Translations under genes and position numbers: made by a program
The notes under the pieces: generated by a model
Told to the model about the DNA's origin: nothing
Databases searched by the model: none
What the model saw: the letters and a program-made list of their open reading frames with translations, nothing else
Part shown: positions 6,894 through 13,954 of the stretch, piece by piece
Numbering within the stretch: the first letter of the stretch is position 1
How the letters are laid out: each line of letters opens with the position of its first letter
Assembly (NCBI GenBank): GCA_021767985.1
Contig: JAASSH010000002.1
Span: forward strand, 1-18,571
Direction: 5' to 3'
From: Gammaproteobacteria bacterium
GTDB lineage: Bacteria; Pseudomonadota; Gammaproteobacteria; GCA-001735895
DNA: 18,571 nt

Positions 6894-7556
6894 TCAGAAA
6901 CCATCCGCACTCGCGCTGTCCGAATGAAAGCTGGTCGCGCGAGCGCTGGCACGGGCCTGCATGTGTCTCATCCAGTCCCGCAATCGAGGAAAGGACGCCA
7001 GCATTGCCTCGCCTTCGCCGGTTTCGACGAAGTAGCGCAGCATCGGGTAGGCGTGGAGATCGGCCAGCGTAATTGCGTCACCGACCAGGAAGTCGTTGTC
7101 GCCGCGCCACAGGTCTATTTGTTGCAGTACGTTCTTTATGGTTGGTAGGGCCGAGGTGATCAACGCTTCATCCGCGCGACCGCCGCTGCCGGGTATCACG
7201 ATACGTTGCACGTAGACATCCCACACCATGGGTCGGTAGGTATAGCTGTCGAGAACGCTGATGATCTGATTCATGCGCGCGCGCGGCGCCGGCTCGACCG
7301 GCTGCAGCGGCGTCCCCAGGAACATTTCATCGATATAGCGGCAAATGGCGCTGGTCTCGTACAGGCTGAACTCGCCGTAGACGAGGCAGGGGATGGTGCC
7401 GAACGGGTTGCGTTCGAGGTAGTCTGCAGGCGGGCCGGTATCGGCGAAGATATCGACCTCTTCCAGGTCGTAGTCGACCTTTTTTTCTTCCAGCGTTAGT
7501 CGCGCTATGCGGGTATAAACGCTGATATGCAGTCCGAGTAACTTGATTGAGGCCAT
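6894..7556 (-). CDS. glutathione S-transferase family protein
   Basis: A 220-residue protein with the two-domain GST layout. The N-terminal thioredoxin-like domain (about 1-80) has KLLGLHISVYTRIARLTLEE, the cis-proline segment NPFGTIPCLV and the glutathione-binding YETSAICRYIDE (E-S/T motif). The C-terminal helical domain contains DFLVGDAITLADLHAYPML, the conserved N-capping box of GSTs. The catalytic position near the N-terminus is a serine/tyrosine region (SVYTR) rather than cysteine. A detoxifying conjugation or reduction role is expected; the substrate is unknown. ATG at 7556 (MASIKLLG) is the natural start. A 101-base gap with a small inverted repeat separates it from the GFA-type gene upstream. 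Confidence 0.93.
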   Translation of the reverse strand: MASIKLLGLHISVYTRIARLTLEEKKVDYDLEEVDIFADTGPPADYLERNPFGTIPCLVYGEFSLYETSAICRYIDEMFLGTPLQPVEPAPRARMNQIISVLDSYTYRPMVWDVYVQRIVIPGSGGRADEALITSALPTIKNVLQQIDLWRGDNDFLVGDAITLADLHAYPMLRYFVETGEGEAMLASFPRLRDWMRHMQARASARATSFHSDSASADGF

Positions 7557-7621
7557 GGCGTGATTCCCTGAGCCAGTCTTTGATGGTGGTTGCTTTCCTT
7601 ACCCGATTATCCCGAATTGGG

Positions 7622-7653
7622 CCGGGGCTGCATAGTGCAGAATTTTAGCCCGG
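7622..7653 (-). terminator. possible stem-loop after the GFA-type gene
   Basis: An inverted repeat lies just downstream of the GFA-type stop codon. The inner arms are CTGCA and TGCAG with a three-base loop; the outer arms CCGGG-CT and AG-CCCCGG pair with one bulge. There is no U-tract directly after it, so a termination role is uncertain. Confidence 0.3.
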
Positions 7654-7657
7654 AAAG

Positions 7658-8134
7658 TCAGGCCTGCGGCGTCTGCTCCAGCCACAGGCGTGCCAGGGCC
7701 GATTCGTCATCGGGTTCCTGCGCGAAACAACGGAACTGGCGATGATCGATCTCGACCCAGGGTTGTGCGCTTCGCAGCCAGATGTGGGCCACCGGTTGCA
7801 GCCATCGGGTATCGTCCAGCGAACCCGCCTTGATGCTGATCGGCTTATCCTCAGGTTCCGAAGCGTGAAAGATACGGGTCCCGCAATCGGGGCAGAAAGC
7901 GCAACGCTTGATGGCGCCGTCTTCGCCTCGTGTATCCCAGGTCTTCAGACGCTCCTGCCCCTGCAGAAAGTTGACGTCGCCGCGCGATATGAGCAGCGAC
8001 ATGCCGAAAGCGCTGGCGGACTGCTTTTGACAGTCGCTGCAATGGCAGGCGTAGAGCATTTTCGGGATGCCGGTCAGTTCATAGCGGATAGCGTTGCATT
8101 GGCAACCGCCGGTTTTTCCAATAGCCGGGTGCAT
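7658..8134 (-). CDS. GFA/CENP-V family zinc protein
   Basis: A 158-residue protein of the Mss4-like GFA (glutathione-dependent formaldehyde-activating enzyme) / CENP-V family. All eight cysteines of the zinc sites are present: C11-x-C13 (GGCQCNAIRY), C30-x-C32-xx-C35 (CHCSDCQK), and C78-xx-C81-xx-C84 (CAFCPDCGT). The name-giving enzyme speeds S-hydroxymethylglutathione formation, but most members are uncharacterised, so formaldehyde activity is not assumed. The ATG at 8134 was preferred over the upstream alternatives because GGGGAG lies seven bases before it and the first cysteine pair follows at the usual distance. The gene is 20 bases downstream of the isochorismatase-like gene and probably shares its transcript. 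Confidence 0.92.
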   Translation of the reverse strand: MHPAIGKTGGCQCNAIRYELTGIPKMLYACHCSDCQKQSASAFGMSLLISRGDVNFLQGQERLKTWDTRGEDGAIKRCAFCPDCGTRIFHASEPEDKPISIKAGSLDDTRWLQPVAHIWLRSAQPWVEIDHRQFRCFAQEPDDESALARLWLEQTPQA

Positions 8135-8154
8135 ATCGTTCTCCCCGTTGACGT

Positions 8155-8721
8155 TTAAGCCGAGCCGTCCAGTAATTCGGCGGTATTGCATACCCTGCAA
8201 AACTCACCGTTGAGGCTGGCCAGGTTGATCCGATGAATCGTTTCACCGGAGTAGTGCTCGCCGTCGTAACCGTGGCGTTCGAAGGCCGCGGTGGCGTCGG
8301 CCACCAGGTTAACCTCGAAACCGAGGTCCGAGGCCATGCGAGTCGATGCCGAGACGCAGTGATCGGTGGTCAGGCCGACTATGACCAACGCCGAAATACC
8401 GGAATCTCGCAGGTATCGCTCGAGCCCGGTGCCGATAAACGCGCTGTTTACCGTCTTGGAAAACGTCTTTTCTTGCGGCAGGGGTTTAACCTCGTCCTTG
8501 AACGCGTTGCCTGGCAGTTCCGGGCGCAGTGTCGAGTCGGGCTCTACCGAGCAGTGGCGGATGTGAATAACCGGTTGCCGCCGTTGACGCCACGCCGCTA
8601 GCAGGCGCGCCATGTTGGCTTCCGCATCGGGATTGTTGCGCTCGCCCAGCGACGGGTCGGCCAAACCCTGCTGCACGTCGATCAGCAGCAGGGCGGTATT
8701 GTCGTCGCGGCTATTGTTCAT
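8155..8721 (-). CDS. isochorismatase-like cysteine hydrolase
   Basis: A 188-residue alpha/beta hydrolase of the isochorismatase superfamily. The catalytic triad is visible: D15 (LLLIDVQQG), K89 (SKTVNSAF) and the nucleophile C122 (GLTTDHCVSAS), the last preceded by the expected cis-peptide region. Members hydrolyse isochorismate, nicotinamide, ureidoacrylate or related amides. The sequence resembles the generic cysteine hydrolase branch, so no substrate is claimed. The start overlaps the end of the upstream GNAT gene by 11 bases, and the GFA-type gene follows after 20 bases. The three genes form a likely operon. Confidence 0.94.
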   Translation of the reverse strand: MNNSRDDNTALLLIDVQQGLADPSLGERNNPDAEANMARLLAAWRQRRQPVIHIRHCSVEPDSTLRPELPGNAFKDEVKPLPQEKTFSKTVNSAFIGTGLERYLRDSGISALVIVGLTTDHCVSASTRMASDLGFEVNLVADATAAFERHGYDGEHYSGETIHRINLASLNGEFCRVCNTAELLDGSA

Positions 8722-9142
8722 CTTCGATTAGTCGTTTGCTCAGCACTACTACCGGGTCTTCACCGTAACCGATGCTGCGATAAAACGAGATCACCGCCGC
8801 GTTGGTGTTTCTGACCATCAGGTCAAGCTTGGGGCAGCCGAGCCGCCGCAGTTCGGTTTCCGCATGACGCACCATCCGTGCGGCGATGCCCAGACGTCGC
8901 TGCCCCTCGGCTACGGCCAGGTAGTATATCCAGCCGCGATGGCCATCGTAACCCGCCATGCAGGTCGCGACCAACGCGTCGGCGATGACGCCCACGAAAA
9001 AGAGTTGCGGCGAATCCGCGCATTTGCGCGCGATATCTCGGTGCGGATTATTCCACGGCACGACTAATCCGCACTGCTGCCATAGTTCGATCACCGCGGC
9101 TTCGTCGTCATCCCGGTAGGTTCGTATTGCCAGTTTTACCAT
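8711..9142 (-). CDS. GNAT acetyltransferase (YpeA-like)
   Basis: The 143-residue GNAT-fold protein closely follows the YpeA pattern: IRTYRDDDEAAVIELWQQCG at the start, PWNNPHRDIARK, the strand pair around GYDGHRGWIYYLAV, the acetyl-CoA loop EGQRRLGIAARMV, and the C-terminal KLDLMVRNTNAAVISFYRSI with GYGEDP. YpeA-type proteins are presumed acetyltransferases with undetermined acceptors. The ATG at 9142 leads directly into the first strand. The stop overlaps the isochorismatase-like start by 11 bases, so translation is probably coupled. By position it is the first gene of a three-gene set with the isochorismatase-like and GFA-type genes. Confidence 0.93.
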   Translation of the reverse strand: MVKLAIRTYRDDDEAAVIELWQQCGLVVPWNNPHRDIARKCADSPQLFFVGVIADALVATCMAGYDGHRGWIYYLAVAEGQRRLGIAARMVRHAETELRRLGCPKLDLMVRNTNAAVISFYRSIGYGEDPVVVLSKRLIEDEQ

Positions 9143-9201
9143 CCCGATTTATGTCCTGGCTGTATCTGGCGCCGCGCCAATTGATTCCTGTGACTCGGTA
9201 A

Positions 9202-10128
9202 TTATTCCCACTCCATTTCGGAAAACACTTGCTGTGCGTTGCGGCCGGCCAGCGTTTCGTGGTTTTGCAGATAGTGATAGCTCGACTGGTCTATGCTGCC
9301 GATTTCTGACATGTCACCACCGTCATCCATGAAATCGGCGACCGCCGAGCGCAGAAACCGCAGGTAACCGAGCGTGTCCTTGCGCGCATGGGCGAGCGTC
9401 GTCGCTCTGCCGTGCCCCGGCACCAGGTGTCGAGGCTCGAAAGTCGCCATGGCCTCGAAAACCTCGATCCAGCTTTTGCTGTTGGATTGCGAACCGACGC
9501 CGAGCATGCGTTCGACATAGACAATATCGCCGGTAAACATGACCTCTTGTTGCGGTAGCCAGACATAACTATCGCCGGGCGTATGGGCCTGCCCCGAATG
9601 GCGAATTTCTATGCGGGTTTCTCCGAGCGTGAGGTCGAGCCTCTGGTCGAAAGTTTCGGCGGCATAAACCGGTTCCGTGCCCTTGATACCTGCTTCACCC
9701 ACCAGGCTTGTCAGCCTTATGAATTGATCCTGCAAGCGGGCTTGCTGGTCGGCAACGGCCGGGGCGCTGGCGATGATTCGCGCGCCCTGCCGTTTGAAAT
9801 AATCGTTTCCGAGCCAGCGATGATCCTGCCCACCGGTATTGATTACCATGACTACCGGTAGCTCGGTAACTTGTTTGATGACCTGATGGATTTCCTGCGC
9901 ACCGCGGTAACTGCCACCGGAATCGATCAGCAACACGCCCGCCGAGGTCACGACAAGACCGAAGGTCGCATTGTTGCCCAGGTTTGACGGGCTGCGATTG
10001 TTAAGCTCGCCAACGATGGCGTACACCTTGTCGGTGATGGGCTGCAACTCCAGGCCGGCGGCAGCCGCCTGGTGAGCGAAAGGCAGCAACAATAACGGGA
10101 TTAGCTTGAAAACTCTCGGTAATTTCAT
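9202..10128 (-). CDS. secreted MBL-fold hydrolase with altered metal site
   Basis: A 308-residue metallo-beta-lactamase-fold protein with an N-terminal signal peptide (KLIPLLLLPFAHQAAAAG), so it is periplasmic. Motifs in order: GVLLIDSG (about 64-71), VINTGGQDHRWLGN (95-108), the H182 loop SGQAHTPGDS, the bridging D201 in MFTGD, and H239 in VPGHGR. In ordinary members the second motif is HxHxDH. Here only D102 and H103 remain; the two leading histidines are replaced by T98 and G100 when the DH pair is aligned. The second metal site appears complete, so a mononuclear enzyme is possible. The ATG at 10128 is chosen because it places the signal peptide at the N-terminus; the longer frame is implausible. 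Substrate unknown. Confidence 0.9.
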   Translation of the reverse strand: MKLPRVFKLIPLLLLPFAHQAAAAGLELQPITDKVYAIVGELNNRSPSNLGNNATFGLVVTSAGVLLIDSGGSYRGAQEIHQVIKQVTELPVVMVINTGGQDHRWLGNDYFKRQGARIIASAPAVADQQARLQDQFIRLTSLVGEAGIKGTEPVYAAETFDQRLDLTLGETRIEIRHSGQAHTPGDSYVWLPQQEVMFTGDIVYVERMLGVGSQSNSKSWIEVFEAMATFEPRHLVPGHGRATTLAHARKDTLGYLRFLRSAVADFMDDGGDMSEIGSIDQSSYHYLQNHETLAGRNAQQVFSEMEWE

Positions 10129-10236
10129 GCGATTTGTCTCGTCAGCATTAATGCAGGCTGCCGCCAGTTGTACCAGCAGCGATGCCTTGCTGGCAAGAGG
10201 CGCAGCCATTCGGCGATAACGGGTTCCAGGTCAAAC

Positions 10237-10260
10237 CGCGCCGATCGAAAATTTGGCGCG
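10237..10260 (-). terminator. weak stem-loop downstream of the small secreted-protein gene
   Basis: Six-base arms CGCGCC and GGCGCG flank a 12-base A/T-containing loop, about 20 bases after the stop codon of the gene ending at 10282. No clear U-run follows (GTTTG only), so this is a tentative termination or regulatory hairpin. Confidence 0.25.
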
Positions 10261-10281
10261 CTGCTAGCGGCATGCAGCGAC

Positions 10282-10617
10282 CTACCGGATCACGCTGATC
10301 GCGGAGAATTCCGAATAGCCGTTGAGATTACACACGCCGGTAACATAAACCTTCAGGCGGATGTCGGATGTAATGCCCTCCAGCAGAATGGCAAACATCT
10401 GCTCGGAGCCGAGGGCCTGGTAATTCTGATAAAACCAGTTCTTCTCGCGACATCCGCTGGGATTGTCCGTGACCGGCAGCCGGACCTCGTAGTAATGGCG
10501 GTTGGTCGGTAGCAGTTCGGCGACCGGTACGATGTCGGTCCAGCCCGCGCCCGCACGGGCTTGCACCGAGAACAAAACGATGCCGATTGCGGCCAATATG
10601 GAATAATATTTTTTCAT
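10282..10617 (-). CDS. small secreted hypothetical protein
   Basis: The 111-residue protein has a Sec signal peptide (MKKYYSILAAIGIVLFSVQARA, cleavage expected after ARA). The mature part of about 88 residues has a beta-strand-like pattern and two cysteines (NPSGCREK and VTGVCNLNG), which could form a disulfide in the periplasm. No family is recognised. The ATG at 10617 has no strong ribosome-binding site. The protein lies between the MBL-fold gene and an unrelated small membrane-protein gene, all on the minus strand, so context gives no clear role. The 157 bases upstream (10618-10774) hold no gene that I can support. Confidence 0.72.
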   Translation of the reverse strand: MKKYYSILAAIGIVLFSVQARAGAGWTDIVPVAELLPTNRHYYEVRLPVTDNPSGCREKNWFYQNYQALGSEQMFAILLEGITSDIRLKVYVTGVCNLNGYSEFSAISVIR

Positions 10618-10774
10618 GCCGGGCGTTAGCCTTGCGTCAGTGAACCATGCCTGCCCTCGGTTTTATCGCATCTGACACGAGAGTTCCAGCGCTACCTGAT
10701 GCCGCTGGCTACATGGTTGGGACGCTTGACGCGCGGCCGGCAAACAGCGTTTGGCTGCAAAATTACGGCCCCGC

Positions 10775-11101
10775 TCAATCCGGATTCTCAGCCTGCATGG
10801 CTTTGACCTGCCGCGCTCGCTCCGCGTTGATTCTATCGTTGCGGTTAATCCGCGCTACTCCCCACAGGATGGTTAGCAGGATTACCAGCGCCAGTGAGCC
10901 GTATAACACCAGCGCCGAGGATGCGGTGGCCCAGACCACCAGCAATCCCAGAAAAGCGATTGCGCCGAGGTATATGAAAATGCGGTCGTCCAGGTAGGCG
11001 ATATTCCACTTGTGAACCTTGTTCAGGCCGTCGGTTTCGCCTGTCCGGGTCTTGGCGGCAGCTATTTGCGACTGCCCTATCCCTTGTTCTGCGTTCGACA
11101 T
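10775..11101 (-). CDS. small hypothetical membrane protein
   Basis: A 108-residue protein with a polar N-terminal part (about 1-40, Q/T/K-rich), two adjacent hydrophobic helices (IFIYLGAIAFLGLLVVWATA and LVLYGSLALVILLTILWGV) and a basic, probably helical tail (ARINRNDRINAERARQ). This is an inner-membrane hairpin with both ends probably in the cytoplasm. No named family is recognised. It has one of the best ribosome-binding sites in the window: GAGGAGGT eight bases before the ATG, so it is likely well translated. A plus-strand open frame across the same region is judged a shadow. Confidence 0.75.
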   Translation of the reverse strand: MSNAEQGIGQSQIAAAKTRTGETDGLNKVHKWNIAYLDDRIFIYLGAIAFLGLLVVWATASSALVLYGSLALVILLTILWGVARINRNDRINAERARQVKAMQAENPD

Positions 11102-11219
11102 GCTGAGTTACCTCCTCGAGGTTTTATAGCGTCTCCGGTTGCCTGGTATCTTCGGGCTGCACGTGAACGCCGTTGCGCCATTCTAGAGTATTTGAGCGCT
11201 ATCGTAAAAAGACGACTGG

Positions 11220-11687
11220 TTAATCGATGCCTTCGATTTTAAGCTTGAAGCCTTCATGCGTCGCTTCGAAGCCAAGGGATTCATAGAATCTCAAAGCGTC
11301 GGGGCGCCGCTTGTCGGAGGTCAACTGCACGATGCTGCAGTTCGCCTCGGTGGCGCGTTCGATCGCCCATTCTATGAATTTGCGCCCCAGGCCCCTTCCC
11401 CGGCTACTGCTGGCAATTCTGACACCTTCGATCAGGCAGCGCCGGGAGCCGGTGTGCGTCAGGTAGGGAATAAAAGTGAGTTGCAGCATTCCAACCAGCT
11501 CGCCGTCACGCTCGACGATGATGAGCTCGTTGTTCGGGTCCTGGTCGATACTGTGAAACGCATCGAGGTAACGTTGGTTCAACGGCTTCGAAATATCCTC
11601 TCTCGTGGCCCCCAGCTCATCGTCGGCAAGCAGCCCTACCAGCCCCGGAATGTCCTTTTCGGTTGCCTGGCGAAACTCGAGATTCAT
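11220..11687 (-). CDS. GNAT N-acetyltransferase
   Basis: A 155-residue GNAT-fold enzyme. Features: FRQATEKDIPGLVGLLADDE as the first strand and helix, ELIIVERDGELVGMLQLTFI as the central strands, then EGVRIASSSRGRGLGRKFIE, where RGRGLG is the acetyl-CoA pyrophosphate loop. VQLTSDKRRPDALRFYESLG is the final strand-helix of the fold. The pattern resembles PhnO-like and related small-molecule acetyltransferases, but the acceptor cannot be told. The ATG at 11687 gives the usual N-terminus. It lies 63 bases after the DUF6714 gene on the same strand. It is the third GNAT gene in the window and is not closely similar to the other two. Confidence 0.93.
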   Translation of the reverse strand: MNLEFRQATEKDIPGLVGLLADDELGATREDISKPLNQRYLDAFHSIDQDPNNELIIVERDGELVGMLQLTFIPYLTHTGSRRCLIEGVRIASSSRGRGLGRKFIEWAIERATEANCSIVQLTSDKRRPDALRFYESLGFEATHEGFKLKIEGID

Positions 11688-11750
11688 GAACGGCTGGCGG
11701 CACGCGATCGCGATATCGAGCTTGCCGCTATGCGTGATTTCTTCCGCAGC

Positions 11751-12260
11751 TCAGGCATTACTTTCCCAGTAATCTAACGCCTCGGCCAGTCCAAAAAACG
11801 TATAGTCGTCTTTATAGTTTAGCTCTGCGAATTTCAGAAAATTCAGGATCACTTTACGTTGGGCCGAATCGAACTGTCCGAACCTCGCTGCCTGCCAGTC
11901 CCTGAGTCTTTCGTCGCTCGTCGGGACGAGCGCATAGACAGCGGTATCCGCGATCGAATCAGCTTCGTCCCAATGCCGCAGAAAAAACATCAGGTAGGTC
12001 GGCAGGAAATAACAAAATGCGCTGGCGGACATGAAATACAGGCAGGCGTCGGGCGGGCCGGGATAGCGATCGCGCAAGTCTTCAAGTGTTATCTCGTTCC
12101 ATGCCAGATCGTGAAAGAACTCTTCGACATAGCCATATTCGTCGCCGCCACAGGATTGCCGCCCGGCCAGGGTGGCAGGTTTCGGTTCGACCGGAAATGC
12201 TCGATCCAGTTCGAGCAGCAATGCTTCTGCTGAATACTTCGTTCCCATGTGGCGGTTCAT
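11751..12260 (-). CDS. DUF6714 family protein
   Basis: A soluble 169-residue protein. It begins with LLLELDRAFPVEPKPAT, followed by an acidic/aromatic stretch EEFFHDLAWNEITLEDLRDR and then the conserved core LYFMSASAFCYFLPTYLMF. This order (AF...P, W.EI, S..AF.Y.LP.YL) matches the uncharacterised DUF6714 family as I recall it. No catalytic motif is evident. The C-terminus has VILNFLKFAELNYKD, likely helical. Either ATG at 12260 or the one four codons later (12248) could be the start; the first is listed. The function is unknown and neighbours give no hint. Confidence 0.7.
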   Translation of the reverse strand: MNRHMGTKYSAEALLLELDRAFPVEPKPATLAGRQSCGGDEYGYVEEFFHDLAWNEITLEDLRDRYPGPPDACLYFMSASAFCYFLPTYLMFFLRHWDEADSIADTAVYALVPTSDERLRDWQAARFGQFDSAQRKVILNFLKFAELNYKDDYTFFGLAEALDYWESNA

Positions 12261-12320
12261 GACTTTGCGTCAATCCAGATGAACCGAATCGTCAGTCGTC
12301 GATTCGACAACTCGCGTTTA

Positions 12321-12713
12321 TCAGGGTTGATGCAGGATGCCATTGTTGTAGTGCCGGGTTTCGCGCAGACCATTTTTGGAGGTTGTCAGCCAGGCTCCGT
12401 GTTTTAGTCCGTTGCGGTAGTTTCCGTTTTCGATGAGCTCGCCGGCGTCGTTCCAGGAGGTATACTCCCCGTGCAGTTTGCCGTTGCTGTTAGTTTGCAT
12501 CTTTAATATTAAAACGCCGTTTTTTATCAGTTCGAGCGGCCCCGTGCGGAGTATGACATCAGGCGCCTTTTCCCATAGGCAGGTGTGCATGATTACACCG
12601 TCACCCAGGTCCGCGGACACGCGTTTTCCTTGGGTACAGGTGAATTCGCCTGCATCGAGGAGGTACGGGAAGCCGCTCGCAAGCAACAGGAGGATTAACG
12701 AGATTTTACGCAC
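12321..12713 (-). CDS. secreted MORN/YwqK-like repeat protein
   Basis: A 130-residue protein with a Sec signal peptide (KISLILLLLASGFPYLLDAG), then a short cysteine-containing segment (FTCTQGKR and MHTCLW) that could form a disulfide. It ends in a run of MORN-2-type repeats: GKLHGEYTSWNDAGELIENG, YRNGLKHGAWLTTSKNGL and RHYNNGIL. The YxNGxxxG/GxW spacing is the repeat signature. Such repeats appear in YwqK-type antitoxins and in surface or periplasmic proteins. The signal peptide argues against a classical cytoplasmic antitoxin, and no toxin gene is adjacent. The start is a GTG at 12713 with GAGG five bases before it. Confidence 0.78.
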   Translation of the reverse strand: MRKISLILLLLASGFPYLLDAGEFTCTQGKRVSADLGDGVIMHTCLWEKAPDVILRTGPLELIKNGVLILKMQTNSNGKLHGEYTSWNDAGELIENGNYRNGLKHGAWLTTSKNGLRETRHYNNGILHQP

Positions 12714-12757
12714 CGGAGCCTCGCAGATAACACGACCCGGGCGGCGCGACTTCGGGA

Positions 12758-13018
12758 TTATCGGTTGGCTTCATTAAAAAACACCATGAATCGGTAGGCC
12801 TTCAGCGCATCGGCCTGAAAAGCCTGAAAATTAAGATTCTCCTCGATGTAGTCATTATAGTTCGGTAAGGCGCCGGTTTTATCCATATTCTGGAAACCCA
12901 TGGACCAGTCCTCGAAGCTTCTGTCAGCGATATCGTCCGTGATGATTGTTATCAGGTCCTTGTGCCGGCTATCTTTTTTTGAGGCATTGTGCCAGTTTGC
13001 CCCCGAATAGTCATGTAA
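12758..13018 (-). pseudogene. truncated BLUF blue-light photoreceptor (C-terminal part)
   Basis: A minus-strand frame of 86 codons without a plausible start is bounded upstream by an in-frame TAG at 13021-13019. It contains SKKDSRHKDLITIITDDIA followed by DRSFEDWSMGFQNMD. The pair 'DxRHxx' and 'RxFxDWSMGF' is the C-terminal half of the BLUF (FAD-binding blue-light sensor) domain and contains its semi-conserved tryptophan and methionine. The N-terminal half, with the flavin-contacting tyrosine and glutamine, is absent: only 23 bases separate the frame from the TspO stop codon. The remaining frame continues about 50 residues past the domain, as in short BLUF proteins. It is read as a deletion remnant unable to bind flavin. 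Confidence 0.72.
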
Positions 13019-13041
13019 CTAGTGGGGGTAATCATGCCGTC

Positions 13042-13539
13042 TCAACCGAGGCTTCCGGGATTTAGTTGCCAGACCGCATAGTTCAGAACCGAGGCAAAAC
13101 TCACCCACGCCAGGTATGGAACCAGCAACCAGCCGGCCAACGCCCGCACTCGATAAAAGGCAATCAGGGTTGCCGCGATCAAGAGCCACAACAGCAGAAT
13201 GTCGGCAAAAGCCAGCGCACCCAGATGCCAACCGAAGAATAACCAGCTCCATAGTGCATTTAACGCAAGCTGGACAATATAAAGCGTTAGCGCCCAACGC
13301 GCTTGGCGATACCCGTTAACACGCCAAACGAGCCATGCGGCAACTCCGATAGCAATATAGAGCACGCTCCATACGGGGCCGAAAACCCAGGCGGGCGGAG
13401 CCCATGCCGGCAGCACGAGCTGCGCATAGAACGAGCCGGCATTGACCGAGGTGGCGGCGGCAGTTGCCGCGGCGACAAACGTTATGGCGAGCCAGCCTGC
13501 AAGACCGAGAATCTGTTTCGATAGCGTGGAATTTTGCAT
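13042..13539 (-). CDS. tspO: TspO/MBR-family tryptophan-rich sensory protein
   Basis: A 165-residue, five-helix membrane protein of the TspO/peripheral benzodiazepine receptor family. Landmarks: PAWAPPAWVFGPVWSVLYI (the W-x-PP-W...GP-W signature after helix 1), a LALNALWSWLFFGWH segment, and the C-terminal PYLAWVSFASVLNYAVWQLN. Bacterial TspO binds or oxidatively degrades tetrapyrroles such as protoporphyrin IX and in Rhodobacter affects light- and oxygen-dependent gene control. A strong GAGGAAAGG sequence precedes the ATG at 13539. The gene lies 31 bases downstream of the glutaredoxin-like gene and directly upstream of the broken BLUF gene. TspO and BLUF genes co-occur in light-response clusters of other proteobacteria, so this may be what is left of one. 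Confidence 0.95.
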   Translation of the reverse strand: MQNSTLSKQILGLAGWLAITFVAAATAAATSVNAGSFYAQLVLPAWAPPAWVFGPVWSVLYIAIGVAAWLVWRVNGYRQARWALTLYIVQLALNALWSWLFFGWHLGALAFADILLLWLLIAATLIAFYRVRALAGWLLVPYLAWVSFASVLNYAVWQLNPGSLG

Positions 13540-13570
13540 CGACCTTTCCTCAGGCGAAAAGTTTACGAGC

Positions 13571-13891
13571 TCATGAGGTTGAGCTGGATTTCAGGTAGCG
13601 GACTATATCGATCGATTCATACATCCAGCTCACGTCACCGTTTTCGTCTTCTATGCGCAAGCATGGTACCTGGCTTTTACCGCCCCCGGCGATCAGGTCG
13701 GCATTGTTCTCGGGGTGAAACATAGTCTCCTTGAGCGGGATCCTGATACCCGACCACCAGAGGTAAAGACGAACTAATATGCAGTAAGGACAGGTACTGA
13801 AATAGTACAGCTGATGTCCCGGCAGGCCTCGATTACTGTCAACCAATGTACCGCTTACCAGTTTCGAAAGCGGGTAACGAAGTACCAGCAC
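13571..13891 (-). CDS. glutaredoxin / GST N-terminal domain-like protein
   Basis: A 106-residue thioredoxin-fold protein. The dithiol active site CPYC (C34, C37) follows the strand QLYYFST, and the glutathione-binding cis-proline segment is SQVPCLRIEDENG, ending with YESIDIVRYLKS. This combination is a glutaredoxin or a stand-alone GST N-terminal domain; there is no C-terminal helical domain. It likely reduces disulfides or glutathionylated proteins. The start listed is the GTG at 13891, since no ATG precedes the fold; the N-terminal 25 residues are poorly conserved in character, so the true start may be different. A 31-base spacer separates it from tspO, suggesting co-transcription. Confidence 0.88.
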   Translation of the reverse strand: MLVLRYPLSKLVSGTLVDSNRGLPGHQLYYFSTCPYCILVRLYLWWSGIRIPLKETMFHPENNADLIAGGGKSQVPCLRIEDENGDVSWMYESIDIVRYLKSSSTS

Positions 13892-13954
13892 GCCTGTTCG
13901 AATGGGTGACGGGAAGTTGGCCGCACGGTAGACGCTTATGCTGCGGCGAGCCTG

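Noticed and set aside
10647..10997. Plus-strand 116-codon frame over the small membrane-protein gene
   Set aside because: The minus-strand gene has a perfect GAGGAGGT ribosome-binding site and a sensible two-helix membrane layout; the plus frame lacks both.
12321..12713. YwqK-type antitoxin of a toxin-antitoxin pair
   Set aside because: The protein has a signal peptide and no adjacent toxin-like gene; the MORN-type repeats alone are not evidence.
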